A stretch of DNA of 64,000 nt from Cymbidium sinense. Lineage: Eukaryota > Streptophyta > Magnoliopsida > Asparagales > Orchidaceae. Numbering within the stretch: the first letter of the stretch is position 1; each line of letters begins with the position of its first letter. Of the stretch, positions 57,731 to 64,000 are shown piece by piece. The stretch lies in NCBI GenBank assembly GCA_021442155.1, contig JAKCPB010001392.1:1-64000 (forward strand). Reading direction: 5' to 3'. Position numbers and translations under genes: made by a program. The notes beneath the pieces were generated by a model. The model was given only the letters and a program-made list of their open reading frames with translations. It was not told the DNA's origin and did no database searches.

Positions 57731-58450
57731 ATGGATGCTACAAAGAAGTTAGTCCATGAAACTAGAATTAGGTTTGGAACTTGGAATATAGGTTCTCTTT
57801 GTAAACTAATGGAATAAATAAATATTATGGTTCATCGAAGATAAATATTTTATGTGTTCAAGAAACTAAATGGGTTGAAAGCCAAGGAGATAGATAGTTT
57901 ATGGTTTAAACTTTAGAATTCAGGTAGAAGTCGAATTAGAAATGGGGTAGGCGTGATTATAGATAAAAGTTTGAAGGATAATGTTATAAATATTAATAGA
58001 TGAGGAGGTAGAATTATAACTTTAAAATTATTATTGATTAAGATTATCAAAGTTATATGTGTTTATGCTCTTCAAGTAGGTTTGGATGTAGGCTTAAAGA
58101 AAAATTTTGGAATGAATTAGAGGATTAATACAAAATATACCTCTTGAAGAAAAAAATTTATTAGAGGAGATTTAAATGGACATGTTGGTAGATTGCTAGA
58201 AGATTTTAAAAGTAATCATATGGATTTGGAGTTATGAAAAGGTAGGTATATATTAGATTTTCTTTTTTTATGATTTTTAATTGCTAATAATTTATTTAAT
58301 AAAGAGATGAGCATTTATTACTCATAAAGTTGTTCTAGTAAAACACGATTGATTATTTTCTCATAAGAAAAATAGATAGTTTAGATTGTAAGATTGTAGG
58401 TCATTCCAAGTCAAAGTTTATATACCCAACATCGATTATTAGTCTTAGAT
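57731..58450 (+). pseudogene. LINE endonuclease domain (EEP type), broken
   Basis: It opens MDATKKLVHETRIRFGTWNI, with the T-W-N motif, then NILCVQETKWVESQGD carrying the Q-E-T-K catalytic Glu motif. A further frame gives RNGVGVIIDKSLKDNVI, typical of RTE endonucleases, and then VICVYALQVGLD. This enzyme nicks target DNA to prime reverse transcription. At least four interruptions are present, so it is not functional. The start at 57,731 is chosen as the first Met in frame with GTWNI; a second Met at 57,735 is in another frame. Confidence 0.85.
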
Positions 58451-59050
58451 TTTAAGATGAAAGATTGGAAGATGACAAATAAATCAAATTATTGTCATAT
58501 GATTAGATGGGGGCACTTAAAGAACACCAATAAAATTTTTTTGAAGAGCAAGCTACAAGAGCTTAGAATTTGGAATGTTCATAAGGAAGCTAATATTATG
58601 TGGGAAAATGTAGGAAGTGAAATTAAGAAAGTTGCTAAAAAATGCTTGGAGAATCAAAAAGAAAAACTTATTTTAATAAAAATAATTAGTGGTGGAGTCA
58701 GAATGTGCAAGAAAGAATAAATTAGAAGTGTTATTATAAAACTTCGGTTTAGATGTAAAGCTCGAAGGGAAAATATAAAGTTGCATGTAGAGATTCTAAG
58801 AAAGCATATATTATGCAAAAATTTAGCTTTTAGTGATTTAATACAATAGATTATACCAAAGAAGGTGAAAGATATATGTATAAGTTAGCTAAAGAGATAG
58901 GAGAAGTAAAGATCTAGCTCAATTGAGGTGTATTAAAGATGAAAATCATAAAGTGCTTTGCTTAGAAAAGGATATTGAAAATAGGTGGAAAATGTATTTT
59001 GATAAACTTTTCAATGAAGGATTTAAAAATACAATTGATTTTCGTAACCT
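58451..59050 (+). pseudogene. LINE linker between endonuclease and RT
   Basis: An open stretch at 58,457-58,720 includes IRWGHLKNTNKIFLKSKL, WNVHKEANIMWENVGSEIKK and VAKKCLENQKEK, typical of the region between the endonuclease and RT of plant RTE elements. Beyond 58,720 the frame is lost, though KIYVKYARREWKNKSCIN-like decayed residues continue to the RT. It has no separate enzymatic role. Confidence 0.78.
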
Positions 59051-59830
59051 TAATACCTTAAACAAAAATAGATAATTTTATTTTTTTTCATCGTATTAGT
59101 AAATCTGAAGTTAGAGAATCTTTAAAGAAAATGAAATGTGGAAAAATAGTAGAACCTGATGATATTCCAATAGAAGTGTGGAAATGTTTAGGACATCAAC
59201 GAATTTCTTGGCTTACAAATCTTTTTAATCTTATTTTAAAGACAAAAGATGCCAGATGAGTGGAGAAAGAGTTTGTTGATTCCTATATTTAAGAATAGAG
59301 GGGATGCACAATAGTGTAAAATTATAGAGGAATTAAGTTAATGTGTGTCACACATTAAAATTATAAGAGAGTAATTGAGCATAGGTTATGATGTGATACA
59401 AAAGTTTCTCACTGTCGGTGTGGTTTCATGCCAGATAGATCTACTATGGATGTTATACATTTCTTAAGTGGTTTGATGGAGAAGTATAGAGAAAGTAAAG
59501 AGGATCTACATATGATATTTATTGATTTAGAGAAAGCTTATGATAAAGTTTGAGGTGATGTTCTTTGGAGAGTTCTAGAAAATAAAGGAGTTAATATTTG
59601 TTATATTTAAGTCATTAAGGATATGTATACTAGAGTTGTTACTTATGTCCAAACATAAGGAGGATTGACAAAATATTTTCCTATTTGTTGGATTACATCA
59701 AGGATCTGCTTTAAGCTCTTATCTTTTTTTCTTTAGTTATGGATGTTCTTACTAGGAATTTATAGGAAGATGTACCTTGGTGTATAGTTTTTGCTGATGA
59801 CATTCTTCTTATTGATAAGACTAGAGAAGG
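59051..59830 (+). pseudogene. LINE reverse transcriptase, broken
   Basis: It reads RISKSEVRESLKKMKCGKIV, EPDDIPIEVWKCLG and WLTNLFNLILKTK, then, in shifted frames, KNYRGIKLMC-like residues, [29 protein letters not shown] (first catalytic Asp) and FADDILLIDKTREGVQEKL with an intact FADD box at 59,790-59,801. The order is that of non-LTR RT. Both catalytic motifs remain, while stops occur between nearly every motif. It would have synthesised cDNA on nicked target DNA. Confidence 0.9.
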
Positions 59831-60560
59831 AGTCCAAGAGAAACTTGAATTATAGAGGTTAATCTTAGAGTCTAAAAATTTTCATTTAAGTAGATCTAAA
59901 ATTGAATATATGGAGTGTAATTTTAGTTATAGAAGTTATAGTGGTAGTGTTTTGAAATTAAGTGAACAAGTCATTAAAAAGAGTGAGCGATTCAGATATT
60001 TAGGCTTTATTGTTCAAAATGATGGTGAAATACATGGAGATGTTATTAGTGGAATTCAAGTTGGATGGTTGAAGTGGAGGAATGCATTTGGCCTATAATG
60101 TGATAGAAATGTACCACCTAAACTTAAGGGAAAATTTTATAAGATGGCAGTAAGACCTTTATGGTGTAGAATGTAGGCCAATAAAAGTGAAGCATGAGAC
60201 TATGTTATGTGTTACAGAGATGAGAATGCTTAGGTGGATGAGTAGATGTACTCATAGAGATAAAATTCAAAATGAGTATGTTCAAGAAAAAGTTCGAGTA
60301 GCTCTAGTGGTAGATAAGATTAGAGATAGTCACCTTAGATGGTTTGGCCACATAAAGCTTTGGCTGTCCAATGACTCGGTTAGGAGATTAGATGCATTAG
60401 ATTTTCCTTATGTTAAGAAAGGTAGAGGTAGACCTAAAAAAGACATGGTTATGATGTATAAAATTTGATTTTAGTATACTTGAATTAAATGAGAATTTGA
60501 TATAATATGACACAATAGAGATAAAGGATTCATGTATGAGCCAAGTGGGATAAACTTGTT
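59831..60560 (+). pseudogene. LINE C-terminal region (RTE-specific)
   Basis: The open stretch 59,910-60,098 has MECNFSYRSYSGS, ERFRYLGFIVQNDGEIHGDV and GWLKWRNAFG. The second, 60,187-60,468, has TEMRMLRWMSRCTHRDKIQN, LRWFGHIKL and KGRGRPKKDM. These motifs (F-R-Y-L-G-x-x-I-Q-x-D-G-E and L-R-W-F-G-H) define the tail of plant RTE elements. They are separated by one stop and a shift. The function of this tail is not known to me. Confidence 0.88.
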
Positions 60561-60575
60561 GTTGTATGTTTTTTA

Positions 60576-60985
60576 TTTTTTAATTTAGTTTAGGTTTATA
60601 ATTATTTTATTTTAGTTTAGTTTATATTTTGGATTTTATTTATTTTTTAGGTTTAGGTTTAGGTTTTATTTTAGGTTTAGTTTTTAGTTTAGGTTTTTAT
60701 TCTATTTTATTTTTTAATTTATTTTGGTTTAAGTTTTTTATGTATTTTTTATATTTTATTTAGTTTAGGTTTAGGTTTTTAGCTTTTTAGGGTTTAGGGT
60801 TTATGGTTTAGAGTTTAGGGTTTAGGGTTTTGAGTTTAGGGTTTTGGTTTTAGGGTTTAAAGTTTAGGGTTTTGGGTTTAGGGTTTAGGGTTTTTAAGGT
60901 TTAGGGTTTAGGGTTTAGGGTTTAGGGTTTAGGGTTTAGGTTTTAAGTCAAAGGTTCAAGTTTCAGTTTAGGATTTAGTGTTTTT
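60576..60985 (+). repeat. Telomere-like satellite, segment 5
   Basis: T-rich TTTATTTTAGG DNA leads into a TTTAGGG-rich block (60,785-60,965), which ends at the third gene fragment. No genes are seen. Confidence 0.9.
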
Positions 60986-61482
60986 GGTTTTTTTAATAGA
61001 GAACAAATTCAGATTCAACATTTTTATTTTTCAATTTCATCAACCAAGTAACACACCAAGTTTTCTAAGGCATAAGTGATGACATAGATAAAAAATGAGC
61101 ATGCATAGAGAAATTTAAAAACCCTAGATAACTTGAATTATTTCTACTGTAAAGACATAGTTCCAAAAGTAGCAGATCCGATCGGCCATTCTTTAATTTC
61201 TTCAGTTCCCATCAGAAGCACCCCGATATCTCTAGTAGCATGATCCACCATTATATCCCCAGTCTCTCCCACCACCTCCACCATGGTTGTAACCTTCGTT
61301 GCTCCTCCCGCCTCCATAACCACCATTGCTGTGCCCACCACCTCCATATTCACCAGCTCCTCCAAATCCACCACCACCACTGCAATAACTACTGCCATCA
61401 CCTTCACCTCCACTGCCAGATATAGAATGAGCTTGGTTGATGGTGATGTTATTGTCGTCAAGTTTATGCCAATTCTTAGGGT
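60986..61482 (-). pseudogene. Glycine-rich RNA-binding protein gene fragment, copy 3
   Basis: This is the best preserved tail. The minus strand reads LDDNNITINQAHSISGSGGE, SSYCSGGGGFGGAGEYGGGG, HSNGGYGGGRSNEGYNHGGG and GGRDWGYNGGS, then a stop and RYRGASDGN, ending at about 61,202. The first part matches the C-terminal end of an RRM (D-G-R-N-I-T-x-N-x-A-Q-S). The following 210 bp to about 60,990 is the shared 3' UTR-like sequence. The RRM front is absent. Orientation, limits and flanks agree with copies 1 and 2, so all three came from one captured fragment. The longest open frame here (105 codons, valine-rich) is a shadow in the wrong frame. Confidence 0.84.
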
Positions 61483-64000
61483 TTAGGTTTATTAGGTTTT
61501 TGGGTTTAGGATTATTTTTTAATTTATTTAGTTACTTTAGGTTTATGTTTATGATTTGAAGTTTAGGGTTATGGTTTAGGGTTTAGGGTTTAGGGTTTAG
61601 GTTTTAGGGTTTTAGGGTTTATGCTTTTAGGGTTTAGGGTTTAAGGTTGGAGTTTAATGTTTATGGTCTAGGGTTAGGTTTAGGGTTTAGGGTTAGAGTT
61701 TAGGGTTTAGGGTTTAGTGTTTAAGCTTTAGGGTTTAGGGTTTTGAGGGTTTAGGGTTTAGGGTTAGTTTAGCATTTAGGGTTTAGTCTTTAAGGTTTTC
61801 AAGGTTTAGGGTTAGTTTAGGGTTTAGGGTTTAGGGTTTAGGGTTTAAGGTTTAGGGTTTAAGGTTAGTGTTAGGGTTTATGGTTTAAGGTTTAGGGTTT
61901 AGGGTTTTTTAAAAGAAATTAAGTTAACTTGTATGTTTAGGTTTATTTAGTTTATTTTTATTTATTATAGTTTCTTTTATTTTTATTTTATTTAAGTTTA
62001 TTTTATATTTTCTTTAGTTTAGTTTATTTATTTTAGTTTAGGTTTTTTATTTTAGTTTATTTTTTAGGTTTAAGTTTAGGTTTAGTTTATTTTTTAGTTT
62101 TTTTTTTTTTATTTTATTGTTTAGGTTTCAATTTTATTTTTTATTTTTATTTTTAGGTTTAAGTTTTTATTTTATTTATTAGGTTTAGGTTTTAGGTTTT
62201 ATTTTTTAGTTTAGGTTTAGGTTTATTTTTAGTTTATTTTATTTTATTTAGTTTAGGTTTAGGTTTAGGTTTAGTATATTTTAAGTTTAGTTTTAAGTTT
62301 TATTTATTTTAGTTTAGATTTAGGTTTATTTTATTTTTATTTTAGGTTTAGGTTCTTTTTTTAGTTTAGGGTTTAGGTTTTATTTTTTATTTATTTTTAG
62401 GTTTCACTTTTAGGAATATTTTTTTAGGTTTAGGTTTTTATATAGCTTTTATTTTTTTTATTTTAGATTTATGTTATTTTTATTTTAGGTTATGTTTTTA
62501 TTTTATTTTAGTTTTTTCTTTTTCTTAGTTTATTTTAGGTTTTTAGGGTTAGTTTAGGGTTTAGGGTTTAAGGTTTAATGTTTTAAGGTTTAGGGTTGTA
62601 GATTTAGGGTTAGTTTTAGGGTTTAAGGTTTAGGGTTTAGGGTTTAGGATTTAGGGTTTAGGGCTTAGGGTTTAGGGTTTAGGGTTTTAAAAAATTAAGT
62701 AAATCAATAGGTTTATGTTTACTTAGTTTATTTTTTATTATTTTAATTTATTTTATTTGCATTTTTATTTAGGATTATTTTTTATGTTTTAGGGTTTAGG
62801 TTTATTTTTTAATTTATTTAGTTACTTTAGGTTTAGGTTTAGGGTTCAATGTTTAGGGCTTAAGGTTTAGAGTTAGGGTTTAGGGTACAGGGTTTAGGGT
62901 TTAGGGTTTAGGGTTTAAGGTTTTAGGGTTTATGCTTTTAGGGTTTAGGGTTTAGGGTTAGGGTTTATGGTTTTTTAGGGTTTAGGGTTTAGGGTTATAG
63001 GTTTTAGTTAGGGTTTATGGCTTTGCATTTTCTTTTTTATAAGTAATCGATAGGTTTTTTTGTTTATTTAGTTTATTTTTTTTATGTATTTTAATTTATT
63101 ATATTATTTATTTTTAACTATTATTTAGTTTAGTTTATGTTTTTTTTAGTTTTTATTTAGCTTTTATTTTATTTTATTTTATATTTATTTTATTTTATTT
63201 AGGTTTTTTAATCTTAGGTTTATTTTATTTTTTATTTTAATTTTGGTTTTTATTTATTTTATTTTAGTTTAATTTTTATTTTAATTTATTTTTAGGTTTA
63301 AGTTTAGGTTTTAGTTTAGGTTTTTATTTTATTTTATTTTATTTAAGTTTAGGTTCTTTTATTTATTTGATTATTAGGTTTTATTTAGTTTAGGTTTGTG
63401 TATTTAGGTTTTAGTTTATGGTTTAGGGTTTGGGTTTGGTTTAGGGTTTTAGGGTTTTGATTTTTTAGGTTTAGGGTTTAGGGTTAAGGTTTAGTTGGGT
63501 TTAGAGTTTAGGATTTTTTTAAAATTAAATAGGTAGGTTTAGATTTATTTAGTTTATTTTTTATTTTTGGTTTAATTTATTTTTTTATTTGTTTATTTTT
63601 ATTTTTATTGTTTAGTTTCTTTTTTTTAGGTTTATTTATTTTAGTTTATTTTAGGTTTAGGTTTAGGTTTATACTTATTTTTTAGTTTAGTTTATTTTTA
63701 TTTTTTCAAGTTTAGGTTTTATTTTTTAATTTTAGGTTTAGCAATAAATGTTTATTTTATTTTTTTTATGTTTAAGTTTTACGTTTTTATTTTAAGTTTA
63801 TTTTTAAGCTTTATTTTTTCATTTAGGTTTAGGTTTAATTTTAGTTTATTTTATTTTATTTAGTTTAGGGTTTAGGTTTAGTTTTTTTTAGGTTTAGGTT
63901 TAGGTTTTATTTATTTTTGTTTAGTTTATTTTAGTTTAGGATTATGTTTAATTTATTTTATTTATTTTATGTTTAGGTTTTTTTTAGTTTAATGTTTAGG
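61483..64000 (+). repeat. Telomere-like higher-order satellite, segment 6
   Basis: Heptamer-rich blocks lie at 61,483-61,910, 62,535-62,690, 62,785-63,020 and 63,415-63,515. Spacers follow near 61,912, 62,690, 63,040 and 63,520. Units are shorter here (about 0.4-0.9 kb). At 62,784-62,850 the flank of the gene fragment (GGTTTATTTTTTAATTTATT, TAGTTACTTTAGG) recurs without the fragment itself. The array runs off the window. No genes are seen. Confidence 0.92.

Larger units (their letters stand above)
57601..60575 (+). mobile_element. RTE-type LINE retrotransposon, nearly full length and decayed
   Basis: The + strand holds an apurinic-type endonuclease (from about 57,731), RT (about 59,050-59,830) and the conserved RTE C-terminus (to about 60,540). 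The element ends with TGGGATAAACTTGTTGTTGTATG, where plant RTE elements end in a W-D-K-A-x-V-V-V reading and a short TTG-type tail. Its length of about 3.0 kb is close to that of full plant RTE elements. It lies inside the telomere-like array, with no LTRs. The frame is destroyed by stops and shifts. Boundaries are approximate: the right one is well marked by return of T-rich satellite, the left one less so. Confidence 0.9.

Noticed and set aside
61144..61461. A 105-codon minus-strand open frame rich in Val and Met
   Set aside because: It overlaps the glycine-rich gene fragment in another frame. GGT/GGA repeats read one base off give GTG/GTT/ATG runs. The frame with RRM-end and glycine motifs is the real ancestor.
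1..64000. tRNA and rRNA genes
   Set aside because: I saw no cloverleaf with A and B boxes and no conserved rRNA segment. The only tRNA-related sequence is the primer binding site-like motif at 33,926-33,946. A tRNAscan-SE run would settle this.

Overview
The window looks like nuclear DNA of a land plant, from a subtelomeric or interstitial telomere-like heterochromatic block. The plant telomere heptamer TTTAGGG occurs in long runs, always with the G-rich strand on +. The transposons belong to plant lineages: Tat-type Ty3/gypsy with a second archaeal-type RNase H, and a plant RTE-type LINE. The captured gene pieces resemble plant glycine-rich RNA-binding proteins. I cannot name the species. 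I found no intact cellular gene, tRNA, rRNA or CRISPR array.

Layout. 1-2866 and about 44,700-64,000 form one kind of array. Runs of TTTAGGG alternate with T-rich TTTATTTTAGG-like DNA, in higher-order units of roughly 0.9-1.2 kb that share a spacer close to AAATTAAGTAAACCRATAGG. The 2867-44,200 block is nested retrotransposon DNA. The host is a + strand Tat element truncated at both ends, now in three pieces (2867-4857, 12,484-12,721, 37,643-44,200). A solo LTR of about 7.6 kb (4858-12,483) split its protease region. A complete minus-strand element of the same family (12,722-37,642) split it again only 238 bp further on. That element reads, from high to low coordinates: 5' LTR (with a 4 kb internal deletion), primer binding site, a leader of about 18 covarying hairpins, gag, protease, RT, RNase H, archaeal-type RNase H, integrase, a tandem-repeat 3' region and a 7.6 kb 3' LTR. 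Every reading frame is broken.

The right-hand array also carries three copies of a minus-strand fragment of a glycine-rich RNA-binding protein gene (end of the RRM, glycine-rich tail, probable 3' UTR), amplified with the satellite. A nearly full-length, decayed RTE LINE (about 57,600-60,575) was inserted between two of them.

The strongest candidates for something new are: the hairpin array in the retroelement leader, whose arms change together from unit to unit; the very long LTRs packed with inverted TTGACC/GGTCAA (W-box-like) motifs; and the gene-fragment-bearing telomere-like higher-order repeat. Coordinates of repeat and domain boundaries are by-eye estimates, usually good to 5-30 bp.
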